A stretch of DNA of 64,000 nt, from positions 1 through 64,000 of the forward strand of contig CAXULW010000005.1 of NCBI GenBank assembly GCA_964252015.1. Direction: 5' to 3'. Under the pieces are notes generated by a model, which was given only the letters and a program-made list of their open reading frames with translations, made no database searches and was not told where the DNA came from. Position 1 is the first letter of the stretch; each line of letters starts with the position of its first letter. Made by a program: the position numbers and the translations under genes. Origin of the DNA: CAXSBR01 sp964252015 (GTDB taxonomy: Bacteria > Actinomycetota > Actinomycetes > Mycobacteriales > Jatrophihabitantaceae). Shown one piece after another: positions 1 to 8,761 of the stretch.

Positions 1-210
1 CGGCGTCATCACCGGTTCAAACACAGCACGAAATGGCGCGTCGAACGCGACGACAGCACCGGTGTCACCACCTGGACCGACCACCGCGGCCGCAGATACC
101 GAACCCGACCACCGACCAGGCCAACCACGACGACCGGAACGCCAGAGTCGAGCCCACCAGCCTCACCGGCGATCGACACAGCTACTGATCCCGAGCCGCC
201 ACCATTCTGA
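1..210 (+). CDS. C-terminal end of a DUF222/HNH endonuclease-type protein (partial)
   Basis: Only the last 69 codons are in the window; the frame is open from base 1 to a TGA at 208-210. The peptide begins RRHHRFKHSTKW and continues TWTDHRGRRYRTRPPT. That is the usual ending of the actinobacterial DUF222 / 13E12-repeat family, in which the last HNH histidines (C-R-x-H-H-x-x-K-H) are followed by a small W-T-x-x-x-G-R-x-Y strand and a Pro/Thr-rich tail. These proteins occur in many copies in actinobacterial genomes and are presumed mobile HNH nucleases of unknown target. The tail here is Thr/Pro-rich and ends PEPPPF. The family call rests on the motif only, because the DUF222 part lies outside the window. 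Confidence 0.7.
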   Translation, partial: RRHHRFKHSTKWRVERDDSTGVTTWTDHRGRRYRTRPPTRPTTTTGTPESSPPASPAIDTATDPEPPPF

Positions 211-235
211 GCAGCGCTCTGCTCCACGAAACGCT

Positions 236-1213
236 CTAAAGCGCCCGCAGGCGTTCGAGCAGATCGCCGGCGGCGTGGTCCAGGAACTGCTGCTGACCCT
301 CGTCGCCGACCTGGACGACGGCGATGTCGGTGAAGCCGGCGTCGACGAACGGTTTGACCGACTCGACGAGCTCGTCGAGGTCAGGACCGCAGGCGATCGA
401 ATCGGCTACGTCCTCGGGGCGGACGAATTGGCTGGCCGCGTCGAAGGCCACGGGCGTGGGCAGGTCGGCGTTGACGTGCCAGCCGCCGCCGAACCAACGG
501 AACAGGGAATGGGCCTTCTCGATCGCCGCATCCTTGGACGGGCCCCAGCAGATGGGCACCTGGCCGATCTTGCGCGATGCGGGCAGGTTCTGGTTCGAGC
601 GGACCTCGTCCCAGCCGGTGACGAGGTCGGCGTCCGGTTCGACGGCGACGAGATGGTCGGCCAGCGGCCCGAACCGCGCGATCGAGGCGTCGCCCGACAC
701 TGCGACCGCGAGCGGCACGGGCACGTCCGGGACGTCCCAGACCTTGGCCGAGTCGACCCGGAAGTACTCGCCCTCCCACGTCACCTGGTCGCCCTCGGAC
801 AGCGCGCGGATGATCTCGATCGCCTCTTCGAGCATGTCCTGACGCACCGCTACCCCGGGCCAGCCCTGCCCGACCACGTGCTCGTTGAGGCTCTCCCCCG
901 AGCCGAGCCCGAGGGTGAATCGGCCCTCGCTGAGCACCCCCAGCGTCGCCGCCTTCTGCGCCACCACCGCCGGGTGGTAGCGGATGGTCGGACAGGTCAC
1001 GTAGGTCATGAAGTCGACCCGTTCGGTCGCCTGCGCCACCGCACCCAGCAGCGACCACGCGTACGGGGCGTGACCCATCTCCTTGAGCCACGGGAAATAG
1101 TGGTCGCTGCACACTTCGAAATCGAAGCCCACTTGTTCCGCAGCTACGGCGTACCGCACCAGCTCGCGCGGGCCGCTCTGCTCGGTCATCAGGGTGTAGC
1201 CGAATCTCGCCAT
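236..1213 (-). CDS. LLM-class F420-dependent oxidoreductase
   Basis: 325-aa luciferase-like monooxygenase fold protein. MARFGYTLMTEQ at the N-terminus, the SDHYFPW segment near residue 37, and the GLGSGE(S)LNEHV segment match the branch that includes F420-dependent glucose-6-phosphate dehydrogenase and related reductases, which use coenzyme F420 and a (beta/alpha)8 barrel. The true substrate cannot be read from sequence. The ATG at 1213 is preferred over a start 24 codons upstream because family members begin at this point and the upstream residues are unlike the family. A possible -10 (CAAGCT) lies exactly 6 nt before the ATG, so the mRNA may be leaderless. It is a single gene, not obviously co-transcribed with its neighbour. 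Confidence 0.85.
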   Translation of the reverse strand: MARFGYTLMTEQSGPRELVRYAVAAEQVGFDFEVCSDHYFPWLKEMGHAPYAWSLLGAVAQATERVDFMTYVTCPTIRYHPAVVAQKAATLGVLSEGRFTLGLGSGESLNEHVVGQGWPGVAVRQDMLEEAIEIIRALSEGDQVTWEGEYFRVDSAKVWDVPDVPVPLAVAVSGDASIARFGPLADHLVAVEPDADLVTGWDEVRSNQNLPASRKIGQVPICWGPSKDAAIEKAHSLFRWFGGGWHVNADLPTPVAFDAASQFVRPEDVADSIACGPDLDELVESVKPFVDAGFTDIAVVQVGDEGQQQFLDHAAGDLLERLRAL

Positions 1214-1312
1214 GAACCCAGCTTGCCCGAACCGACTCGCGACACCTAGCGCCGACCGCGGTCGGCACAGATTGCCGAGGATCACGCAATTGCGGACAGC
1301 GACGACATGCGG

Positions 1313-2227
1313 TCACCCACCGCCGGTCGTCGTCCGTGGCCGGTGGTCGATCCCGGCCAGGCGCACGGTTCCGGCCACGACCACAACCAGACAGGCCAGG
1401 TAGACGATCGCCAGCACCGGCGAGATGGGGACGTGCTCGTGCAGTAGCGCTCCGCCGAGGATCACCGCGACCACCGGCGCGGCCGCCTCGTTGGCCGGGA
1501 AGCTGGCGCCGAGCTCGCCGATCTGGAACGACACCTGGGTCAGCGTCAGCGCCGCCACTCCCACCACGACAACCCCCGCCAGCGGTACCAAACCGGCCCG
1601 AGTGAACAGCCCCGAGAACCCGTCCGCGTCGAAGACCTGCGCCGTGGCGTTGAGCAACACCCCGACCACCCCGAACCCAGCTCCGGACACCGCACCGAAC
1701 ACCACCGCGCGAGCCCGCGCCGACCGCCGGCGCGCCGCGGCGCACACGGCGCCACCGACCAGCAGCGTGATCAGCCCCGTCGCCGCCGCCGCGCCGGCCG
1801 GGAGCCGACGCCCGGTTCCGGGGTCGCCGACCAGTACGAAGAACACCGCCAGCGCTCCGATCACGGCCAACCCGGCGAATACTTCGCGCCGACCCGGACG
1901 CGGACCGCCCAACGCCCACCCCACCGGCAGCGCAACCGCGACAGCCAGCACCAACACCGGCTGTACGAGCACGACGGGCCCGGTCGCCAAGGCGATCACC
2001 TGCAGCGCCAGCCCGACCGCGTCGCCGCCCACCGAGAGCAGCCAGCGCGGATCGGTCAGCAGCGACACCAGCCCGCGTGCGTCCACCCGCGGACCCGCGT
2101 CCTGACCGGCGGCACCGTCGACGCGGCCGGCGTTGACATTGTGGGCCGCGTTGTGTTGCACCGCGGTGGCTCCTCCGTAGGCCACGGCCGCGGCCAGCGC
2201 GCACAAGCCCGGCAGCAGCAACGACAT
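1313..2227 (-). CDS. DMT/EamA-type multi-pass membrane transporter
   Basis: 304-aa protein with about ten hydrophobic segments, beginning MSLLLPGLCALAAAVAYGGA and containing the typical VLVQPVLVLAVAVALPVGWALGG repeat half. This is the drug/metabolite transporter superfamily layout (two EamA-like halves), placing it in the cytoplasmic membrane with an unknown exported or imported solute. It starts 4 nt after the stop of a 49-aa gene, which itself overlaps mqnC, so all three are probably one transcript and the start may depend on translational coupling (no clear Shine-Dalgarno). The link to the menaquinone gene is positional only. Confidence 0.8.
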   Translation of the reverse strand: MSLLLPGLCALAAAVAYGGATAVQHNAAHNVNAGRVDGAAGQDAGPRVDARGLVSLLTDPRWLLSVGGDAVGLALQVIALATGPVVLVQPVLVLAVAVALPVGWALGGPRPGRREVFAGLAVIGALAVFFVLVGDPGTGRRLPAGAAAATGLITLLVGGAVCAAARRRSARARAVVFGAVSGAGFGVVGVLLNATAQVFDADGFSGLFTRAGLVPLAGVVVVGVAALTLTQVSFQIGELGASFPANEAAAPVVAVILGGALLHEHVPISPVLAIVYLACLVVVVAGTVRLAGIDHRPRTTTGGG

Positions 2228-2231
2228 CGGC

Positions 2232-2381
2232 TCAGCCGGTCAGTTCGGCCGCCAGCGCGTAGCTACGCGCCGTGTGCGCCGCCTCCACCGCGATGGCCGT
2301 GGCGGTGGCGGATGCACCGGCGGAACCGGCCGCGCTGCGGGTCGCGACCTCCAACTCAACGTGGGTCGCGACGCCGGTCAC
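2232..2381 (-). CDS. Small conserved-looking protein coupled to mqnC (49 aa)
   Basis: A GTG at 2381 overlaps the mqnC stop codon as GTGA (2381-2378), and the frame closes with TGA at 2232-2234, 4 nt before the ATG of the DMT transporter. The product is about 49 aa: a short N-terminal strand (THVELEVATR) and an Ala-rich helix ending AAHTARSYALAAELTG. The exact four-base overlap and tight packing on both sides are typical of a real translationally coupled gene rather than chance. I do not recognise the family. It lies between a radical SAM menaquinone enzyme and a transporter; its role is unknown. Confidence 0.6.
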   Translation of the reverse strand: MTGVATHVELEVATRSAAGSAGASATATAIAVEAAHTARSYALAAELTG

Positions 2382-3541
2382 GACGCGACCGGCGTCAACG
2401 TCAGCGCGCGGCTGCCGGTCAGGGTCGAAGAAAAGTGCGAACGCACCCGCGCGTCGGTCGGATCGTCGGCGGGGTCGCCGTGCACGACCAGGTGCCGGTA
2501 GAGGGTGTCGCGCTGAGCCGGGATCCGCCCCGCGCCGCGGATCAGCTCGATCAGCTCGGTGCGGTTGGAACGGTGCCGGGCGCCGGCGGAGGAGACGACG
2601 TTCTCCTCGAGCATGACCGAGCCGAGGTCGTCGGCGCCGAAGTGCAGCGTCAGCTGGCCGATGTCCTTGCCCGTGGTCAGCCACGAGCCCTGCAGGTGGT
2701 TGACGTTGTCGAAGAACAGCCGCGCCACCGCGACCATGCGCAGGTACTCCAGCGACGTGGCCTGCGTGCGCCCCTTGAGGTGGTTGTTCTCGGGCTGGTA
2801 GGTCCACGGGATGAACGAACGGAAGCCGCCGGTGCGGTCCTGCACGTCGCGGATCATGCGCAGGTGCTCGATGCGCTCGGCGTTGGTCTCACCGGTGCCC
2901 ATCATGAACGTGGCCGTCGACTCGACCCCCTGTCGGTGCGCGGCCTCCATCACCGCCAGCCACACCTCGCCGGTCTCCTTCAACGGGGCGATGGCCTGGC
3001 GCGGACGGGCGACCAGGATCTCCGCGCCGGCGCCGGCGAACGAGTCCAACCCGGCCGCATGCAGGCGTCGGATGACCTCGTCGTGCGGAAGGCCCGACGT
3101 GCGCCCGATGTGGACGACCTCGGACGCGCCGAGGGAATGCAACGTCAACGACGGGTGGTCCCGCTTGATCGAGGAGAACGCCGCCTCGTACCACTCGATG
3201 CCGAGCTCGGGGGAGTGCCCGCCCTGCAACATGATCTGGGTCGCGCCCAGGTCGACGGCCTCGCCGCACCGGCGCAGGATCTCCTCGAGCGGGTGGGTCC
3301 AGCCCTCGGCGTGACCGGGCGAGCGGTAGAACGCGCAGAACTTGCACGCGGTCAGGCACACGTTCGTATAGTTGATGTTGCGGTCGATGATGTACGTGGC
3401 GATGTTGTCCGGATACCGCCGCCGGCGCACCGCATCCGCAGCCTGCCCGAGCGCGTGCAGCGGCGCGTCGGTGTAGAGCCACAGCGCCTCGTCCGGGCTG
3501 ATCCGGCCACCGTCGGCGGCACGCTGCAACAGGTCGTCCAT
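2378..3541 (-). CDS. mqnC: Cyclic dehypoxanthinyl futalosine synthase (MqnC)
   Basis: 387-aa radical SAM enzyme of the futalosine menaquinone pathway, converting dehypoxanthine futalosine to its cyclic form. The 4Fe-4S/SAM motif is CLTACKFCAFYR (CxxxCxxC), followed by the LQGGHSPELGIEWYE and PWTYQPENNHL segments that distinguish MqnC from MqnE. The length fits the family. I take the ATG at 3541 (MDDLLQRAADGG); an in-frame GTG five codons upstream (3556) is an alternative. It heads a probable operon with the 49-aa gene and the DMT transporter. mqnA and mqnE lie elsewhere in the window, so the pathway genes are dispersed. Confidence 0.95.
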   Translation of the reverse strand: MDDLLQRAADGGRISPDEALWLYTDAPLHALGQAADAVRRRRYPDNIATYIIDRNINYTNVCLTACKFCAFYRSPGHAEGWTHPLEEILRRCGEAVDLGATQIMLQGGHSPELGIEWYEAAFSSIKRDHPSLTLHSLGASEVVHIGRTSGLPHDEVIRRLHAAGLDSFAGAGAEILVARPRQAIAPLKETGEVWLAVMEAAHRQGVESTATFMMGTGETNAERIEHLRMIRDVQDRTGGFRSFIPWTYQPENNHLKGRTQATSLEYLRMVAVARLFFDNVNHLQGSWLTTGKDIGQLTLHFGADDLGSVMLEENVVSSAGARHRSNRTELIELIRGAGRIPAQRDTLYRHLVVHGDPADDPTDARVRSHFSSTLTGSRALTLTPVAS

Positions 3542-3599
3542 CGCGGCTGAGGTCACCCGGCCAGGGTAACGGCGCCTCGTCCGGCCTCGCCGAGCAGAT

Positions 3600-3650
3600 T
3601 CGGTGCAGAAAAGCCCACCTGGCGGACCTGTGTGCACCCGATTTGGTTTT
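3600..3650. terminator. Imperfect intergenic palindrome, relative of the 36.5-kb element
   Basis: Between the MFS gene 3' end and mqnC 5' end, both on the minus strand. The right part carries TGTGCACCCGATTT and the left part GATTCGGTGCAGA, which pair imperfectly (about 10 of 14). The arm AATCGGGTGCACAG is shared with the perfect hairpin at 36512-36562, so this looks like a degraded copy. A terminator role for the MFS gene is inferred. Confidence 0.4.
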
Positions 3651-3658
3651 GGACGGGG

Positions 3659-5194
3659 TTACGGGGCTTCGACGCCGGGACGGCCGCCGGGGTGGCGCAA
3701 CGCGAACAGGAACGCGATGCCACACGCCACCGCCATCCCCCAGGCGACGTGTTGGGTGGCGACGGCGAAGTCGTGGGCCACGGCGGCGTTGATCTTGGCG
3801 TTCAGCGCCGACGAGGTCGAACCCGAGCCGGTCGACCCGGCTGACGAGCCGTGGGCGACCTCGCGGGCGACGCTGGCCGGGATACCGAGCGCGCGGAACG
3901 ACGTGGTCAGGCGATCGGTCAGCACCGAGGACAGGATCGTGCCGAGCACCGCGACGCCGAACGTGGAACCGTAGTTTCGCACGGTCTGGGTGATGCCGGT
4001 GACCTCGCCGTAGGACGCGCCGATCGCCCGGTTGACCGCGTCCGTGCTCGACGTGCCCAGCAGCAGACCGATGCCGGCGCCGGCCAGCACGATGTAGTAC
4101 CACTGCGCGCCCAACGACAGGTCGGTGAGCTTCCAGCCCCACAGCGCGAACCCGACCGTGCTGAGCGCGCAGCCGAGGATGACCGGGCGGCGGGCGCCGC
4201 CGGAGTCGAGCATCCGCCCGCCGATCTGCGCCGCCGGTGCGAATCCCCCGAAGAACACGAACAGGAACAGCCCGGCGTCGTTCGCGTTGTCGCCGAGCGA
4301 CACCTGGGCGTAAACGCTGGCGAAGAAGAAGAACGGCACGAAGGCGATGTTGGCGAAGAACAGCACCGCGTTGTCGACGACGAAGGCGCGGTCGCGGAAG
4401 ATCGCCACCTTGATCAGCGGGGACCGGGTGCGCGCGTCGAACCGCACGAACACGGCCAGCAGGATCAGGCCGGCCGCGATGCAGCCGATGGTGCGCGGGC
4501 TGCTCCACCCCCACGTCGACGCCTGCTCGAAGCCCAGCACCGACAGGGCCATGCCGCCGCCGACCAGGACGGCGCCGGGGACGTCGATCCGGTCCGGACG
4601 TCTCGACGGCGTCGCGTGGGCCATCAGTGTCAGCACCAGCGCGATGATCGCGATCGGGATGTTGATCCAGAAGATGGCCCGCCACGTCCACTGGGTCAGG
4701 TAGCCGCCGGCGATCGGGCCCACCGCGGTGAGGCCACCGCTCACCCCGAAGAAGATCGCCAGCGCCTTGCCGCGTTCGGTGATCGGGAACGTGGCCACCA
4801 CGATGGCCAGCGCGGCCGGGATCATGATGGCGCCCGAGATGCCCTGGGTGACGCGGAAGACGATCAGCCAGGTCTCGGCCAGCGAGCCCTTCGGCGTGGC
4901 CCCGCACAGTCCGGACGAGGCGGCGAACCCGACGATGCCGATGAGCACCATCCGCCGCGGGCCGAGGACGTCGGCCAGGCGGCCGCCGAGCGCGAAGGTT
5001 GCCGCCAGGGCGAGCAGGTAGGCGTTGATCACCCACTGCTCGCCCGAGCGGCTCAGGTCGAGCTCGGACTGGATGTTCGGCGAGGCGATGGCGACGATCG
5101 TCTGGTCGATGAACGTCATGGCGACGGCGAACAACATCGCGATCAGCGCGATGTACCTGGCCCGCGAGGTGGCGACGGCAGCGGGAGCGGTCAT
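3659..5194 (-). CDS. MFS transporter, DHA2 (14-TM EmrB/QacA) family
   Basis: 511-aa membrane protein with about 14 hydrophobic segments. FIDQTIVAIASPNIQSELDLS in TM1 (motif D1-like), the LGGRLADVLGPRRMV loop (motif A) and the GGYLTQWTWRAIFWINIPI segment (motif C region) are those of drug:H+ antiporters of the DHA2 family. It probably exports hydrophobic toxic compounds; substrates are unknown. The ATG at 5194 is chosen over a start 21 codons upstream because GGAGGAGG lies just upstream of it (minus strand, about 5203-5210). The last 70 residues include a periplasmic or cytoplasmic Ser/Gly-rich loop (SSAGSTGSGSTSS). No adjacent regulator is visible. Confidence 0.88.
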   Translation of the reverse strand: MTAPAAVATSRARYIALIAMLFAVAMTFIDQTIVAIASPNIQSELDLSRSGEQWVINAYLLALAATFALGGRLADVLGPRRMVLIGIVGFAASSGLCGATPKGSLAETWLIVFRVTQGISGAIMIPAALAIVVATFPITERGKALAIFFGVSGGLTAVGPIAGGYLTQWTWRAIFWINIPIAIIALVLTLMAHATPSRRPDRIDVPGAVLVGGGMALSVLGFEQASTWGWSSPRTIGCIAAGLILLAVFVRFDARTRSPLIKVAIFRDRAFVVDNAVLFFANIAFVPFFFFASVYAQVSLGDNANDAGLFLFVFFGGFAPAAQIGGRMLDSGGARRPVILGCALSTVGFALWGWKLTDLSLGAQWYYIVLAGAGIGLLLGTSSTDAVNRAIGASYGEVTGITQTVRNYGSTFGVAVLGTILSSVLTDRLTTSFRALGIPASVAREVAHGSSAGSTGSGSTSSALNAKINAAVAHDFAVATQHVAWGMAVACGIAFLFALRHPGGRPGVEAP

Positions 5195-5293
5195 GGCCGA
5201 GAGCCTCCTCCACGGCACGGCGACACGGGCAGACGCAGGGTAGCGCCGACCAGCCACCCCGTCGAGGAGCCCTCCGACGGGTCTCTGGCCGCG

Positions 5294-6367
5294 TTAGTCG
5301 AGCAGTCCTAATAGGTCGTCGGCGGCCTGGGCCGCGGCGGCGTCGGCCACGGCGGACACGCCGCCGAGACCGAAGTAGGAATGGTTCAACGTCGGGAACT
5401 CGTAGGCGACGACGCGTACATCCGCGGCCCGCAGCGCGTCGGCGTAGAAGTTGCCTTCCGTACGCAGCACGTCCAGCGTCGCGGTGTGCACGACGGCCGG
5501 GGCCACGCCGTGCAGGTCGGGGCACCGGATCGGCGACACCCGCCAGTCGGCCGAATCAGCCTCGTCGACGTACAACCGGGCGTAGTAGACCATGCCCTCG
5601 AGGGTGAGCCCGAAGCCGTGCTGGCTGGTGCGCCGGGACATGTAGCGGGCGTTGATCTCGGGGTCGACGTAGCGTCCGGCCACATCGGTGACTGGGTACA
5701 GCAGCAGTTGCGCGGCCAGCGGCAGGCCGGCGTCCCGGCGGGCGATCGCGACCGACGCGGCCAACTGCGCCCCGGCGCTGTCACCCGCGACGATCAGCGT
5801 GTCGTTCCCGCCGAATTCGGCCAAGTGCTCACCGACCCATTCGGTGGCGGCGACGGCATCGTCGAACGCAGCCGGGAAGCGGTGCTCGGGCGCGCGCCGG
5901 TAGGCGACGGACACGACGACGGCGTTGAGCTGGACCGCGATCCGCCGCGCGTGGCCCAGGTGCGTGTCGATATCGCCGATCACCCAGCCGCCGCCGTGGA
6001 AGTAGACCACCGTCGCCCGCGGGCCGTCCCCGGCCGGGCGCAACACCCGCACGGCCAGGGTGCCGGCCGCGGTCTCGATCTCCTGGTCCACCTCGGATTC
6101 GGGGATGAGGGTCGGGTCCATGCGCTGGATCGCCGCCCGGTTCGTTTCCCGGGCGTTCTCCCGCGCGTCGGCGACCGACATGACTTCCACCGCCGAGGAC
6201 GTCCGCACCAACCACTCGGCCAGGTCCGGATCCAACCCCGGCACAGCCTCGGGCGGCTCCGGCGACGGCGCGGGCTCGGGCGCGACCTCAGACGTCGGGT
6301 CGGGCTGGGCACTGGGCGTCGGGTCCGGCTGGGAACCTGGGTCGCTGGGGGCAGGCGTGTCGTCCAC
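5294..6367 (-). CDS. Alpha/beta hydrolase, hormone-sensitive-lipase-like esterase
   Basis: 357 aa. The oxyanion motif HGGGW (about residue 123), nucleophile elbow GDSAG (Ser about residue 195), an Asp in TATLDVLR and a His in LNHSYFG give a complete HSL-family (esterase family IV) active site. It should hydrolyse short-chain carboxyl esters in the cytoplasm. The first 48 residues are a Pro/Asp/Glu-rich low-complexity segment not found in typical members. The GTG at 6367 is preceded by TACGAT with exactly 6 nt between, so translation from a leaderless mRNA is likely and supports this start. The true substrate is unknown. Confidence 0.88.
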   Translation of the reverse strand: MDDTPAPSDPGSQPDPTPSAQPDPTSEVAPEPAPSPEPPEAVPGLDPDLAEWLVRTSSAVEVMSVADARENARETNRAAIQRMDPTLIPESEVDQEIETAAGTLAVRVLRPAGDGPRATVVYFHGGGWVIGDIDTHLGHARRIAVQLNAVVVSVAYRRAPEHRFPAAFDDAVAATEWVGEHLAEFGGNDTLIVAGDSAGAQLAASVAIARRDAGLPLAAQLLLYPVTDVAGRYVDPEINARYMSRRTSQHGFGLTLEGMVYYARLYVDEADSADWRVSPIRCPDLHGVAPAVVHTATLDVLRTEGNFYADALRAADVRVVAYEFPTLNHSYFGLGGVSAVADAAAAQAADDLLGLLD

Positions 6368-6373
6368 GCCTAG

Positions 6374-6379
6374 ATCGTA
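6374..6379 (-). promoter_or_regulatory. -10 box of leaderless esterase transcript
   Basis: Read on the minus strand, TACGAT (TANNNT) is followed by 6 nt and then the GTG at 6367. This spacing places the transcription start at the start codon. Confidence 0.6.
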
Positions 6380-6663
6380 GATCCCCGGTTGAGCCCGAAT
6401 CGGTCCAGTCCGTCGAGGGCAATCCGCGCGGTCGGCACGGTCGGCAACACCGGAACGGGGTGGAGGTGTCCTATCCCACGGCGGGGCCCCTGGCGCCCTT
6501 TCCGGCGCGATGTGGCAACTTCAGGACTGGAGACGACATGGGCTTCGGGCCGGTAACCGAGACGCGGCACCGCACGCCCGGGGTGTACCTGGTGGCCCGG
6601 GCCGCACGCACCACGGCGGCGCGGGCCACGGTGGTGTGTTCGCGGGGGCAGGAAGGTGGGCCG

Positions 6664-7272
6664 ATGACCGACGGTGTGGCCTCGGCCTGGCCCGACCCGG
6701 CCGGGGAACCTCCCCGCGGGCGGCCGACGGATCCGATCGAGCTGGTCGAACCCGTCTCGACCGATCCGATCGCGTTCGAGGACTTCGTTCGCAGCGAGAC
6801 CGCCGGCCTGTTGCGTTCGGCCTATCTGCTGACCGGCAACGCGGCCTCGGCCGAGGACGTCGTCCAGGAGACCCTCACCCGCCTGTTCCCGCGCTGGTCA
6901 CGCGTGCAGCAAGCCACCTACCCGCAGGCGTACGTGCGCCGCAGCCTGGTGAACACGTTCCTCAACAGCCGCCGCTCGCGATCCGCGACCGAGATCGTCG
7001 TCGACGATGTCGGCGATCGACCCAGCCCGGGCGACCTGGCCCAGGCAGTGGCCGACAGCGAGCTGGTCTGGTCGCTGTTGAGCCGCCTCGGCCAGCGGCA
7101 GCGGGCCGTCCTCGTGCTGCGGTACTTCCACGACTGGTCCGACGCGGACATCGCCGCGGCCGTAGGTTGCCGCACGGGCACCGTGCGCAGCCTGCTCAGC
7201 CGCGGGCTGACCGCGTTGCGCGCGGATCTGTCCGCGGGTACGGGCGCCAAGGGAGGGGTTGACGATGCCTGA
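6664..7272 (+). CDS. SigE-family ECF RNA polymerase sigma factor
   Basis: 202-aa ECF sigma factor. Sigma region 2 (FEDFVRSETAGLLRSAYLLTGN...AEDVVQETLTRLF) and region 4 (RQRAVLVLRYFHDWSDADIAAAVGCRTGTVRSLLSRG) are complete; this pattern is that of the actinobacterial SigE family (TIGR02983 type). It would direct RNA polymerase to a small stress regulon. The ATG at 6664 has AGGAAGGTGGG just upstream and is preferred to longer starts at 6460 or 6510. The 284 nt upstream, shared with the divergent esterase, contain no other gene that I can support. The stop overlaps the start of the following membrane protein gene, so the two are coupled. Confidence 0.88.
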   Translation: MTDGVASAWPDPAGEPPRGRPTDPIELVEPVSTDPIAFEDFVRSETAGLLRSAYLLTGNAASAEDVVQETLTRLFPRWSRVQQATYPQAYVRRSLVNTFLNSRRSRSATEIVVDDVGDRPSPGDLAQAVADSELVWSLLSRLGQRQRAVLVLRYFHDWSDADIAAAVGCRTGTVRSLLSRGLTALRADLSAGTGAKGGVDDA

Positions 7273-8731
7273 CGACGATCTGGAATCCCGCCTGCGCCGG
7301 ACGTTCGCCCACCAAGCCGACCAGGCGCCGCCGTCCGGGCCGGTCGAGCAACGCACCCTGGCCGCCGTTCGCCGGGGCCAGCAGGGCCGACGCGCGGGCT
7401 GGCTCAGCGCGGTCGCCCTACGCCCGGTGGCGGTAGCGGCGTCAGTACTGGCGGTCGTCGGTGCCACGGCCGGCGGGGTGGCGCTGGTACACAACCTGAA
7501 CCAGGGCTCCGGCACCGGAGCGGGTCACGTCTCCGGCTCGTCCCGGACGGCCACGGCCACCTCCACGCCGACAACACCGTCAACCGCGCCGCCGACCTCC
7601 CTCGGCGTTTCCGCACCACCGCCGGGGACGGGGTCGGGTTCGGCCGTGCCCACCAGTACGGCGGTCAGACCGACGACGGGACCGGTGCCCAAGAACTTCG
7701 CGGTCACTGATCTGAGCTTCGTCAGCGCCGACACGGGGTGGGCCCTTGGCACCACGCCGACGTGCGCGAACGAACCGTGCACGTCACTGCTGCGAACGGT
7801 GGACGGTGGCAAGCACTGGGTCGGCCTCGCCCCGCCCGTCGTCGACTTAGCGACCGTACGTGGCTGCACGTCGTCGAACTGCGTGTCGGGCGTCCGCTTC
7901 GCCACCGCCCACGTCGGCTACCTGTTCGGCCCGAAGGCGCTGTACCTGACCGTCGATGGGGGTGTGAGCTGGAGCCGCCAGAGCGGAGGCGCCGAGGCCC
8001 TGGAAGTCGCCGCCGGGGGCGTTCTGCGGGCGACGACGACCACGTCGGGCTGCCCGCCCGGCTGCACCTACCTCGTGCAGCGAGCCGACGTCGGCGGTCC
8101 CAGTTGGCATACCGTGCTGACGACCACATCGGCGGGCGGAGACGGGGTCGCGCTAGCCCGGGCCGGGGACAACGCGTTCGTGCAGGTCTACGGGCACACC
8201 GCGGGCGGCGGGCAGTCCGCGCACACGGCGTTCTACAGCTCGACTGACGCCGGCCAGCACTGGACCGCGTTCGGTGAGCCCTGCCCGCAGCTCGCCGGTC
8301 CCTCGGTCGAGTACGACGCCACGGCGCTCGCGCCTTCCCCGTCCGGATCCGTCGCTGTGCTGTGCAGTGCGCGCACGCAGGGGCCCGACCCGTTCGTGGC
8401 CGCATCCACCAACGCGGGGCGGACCTTCGTGGCCGGCACCCGCAACGCTGACCTCAGCGCCCCCATCGCGGCCGCGTCGGCCAGCGTCATCTTCGCCACC
8501 GTCGAGCCGACCGGCCAGCCCTCCGGCCAGCTCCTGCGCTCGAGCGACGCGGGGAAGACGTGGGCGGTGGTGGCGACGACACCGGAGTCCTCCACCTTCG
8601 GCGGCTACGTCTCCCAATTCCTCGGCTTCGAGAACGCGACGACGGGACGGTGGGTCTCCTCGGCCAATCCCTACCTGGTTTGGACGACGCGGAACGGCGG
8701 CGCGACCTGGACCCGAAACGCGTTCCGGTAG
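7265..8731 (+). CDS. Membrane-anchored BNR/YCF48-like beta-propeller protein, possible sigma regulator
   Basis: 488 aa. A short cytoplasmic N-terminus (LESRLRRTFAHQADQ) is followed by one membrane span (about residues 44-70), a Thr/Ser/Pro-rich linker, and an extracytoplasmic domain with repeated WxxG...S.DGG..W units (WALGTT, TVDGGKHWVGL, TVDGGVSWSRQ, STDAGQHWTAF, SSDAGKTWAVV, TRNGGATWTRN), which is the BNR/Asp-box or YCF48-like propeller signature. The ATG at 7265 lies inside the sigma gene 3' end, with GGGAGGGG placed 6-7 nt before it. Position and topology suggest an anti-sigma or sensor partner for the SigE-type factor, but no canonical anti-sigma (ZAS) motif is visible; that role is inference. 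Confidence 0.75.
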   Translation: MPDDDLESRLRRTFAHQADQAPPSGPVEQRTLAAVRRGQQGRRAGWLSAVALRPVAVAASVLAVVGATAGGVALVHNLNQGSGTGAGHVSGSSRTATATSTPTTPSTAPPTSLGVSAPPPGTGSGSAVPTSTAVRPTTGPVPKNFAVTDLSFVSADTGWALGTTPTCANEPCTSLLRTVDGGKHWVGLAPPVVDLATVRGCTSSNCVSGVRFATAHVGYLFGPKALYLTVDGGVSWSRQSGGAEALEVAAGGVLRATTTTSGCPPGCTYLVQRADVGGPSWHTVLTTTSAGGDGVALARAGDNAFVQVYGHTAGGGQSAHTAFYSSTDAGQHWTAFGEPCPQLAGPSVEYDATALAPSPSGSVAVLCSARTQGPDPFVAASTNAGRTFVAGTRNADLSAPIAAASASVIFATVEPTGQPSGQLLRSSDAGKTWAVVATTPESSTFGGYVSQFLGFENATTGRWVSSANPYLVWTTRNGGATWTRNAFR

Positions 8732-8761
8732 CTGCCCCGGACCGGCTCAGACGTCGGTCGC

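Noticed and set aside
2889..5525. 878-aa minus-strand open frame across mqnC and the MFS gene
   Set aside because: It is an Arg/Pro/Gly-rich out-of-frame shadow of two well-supported genes, produced by high GC content.
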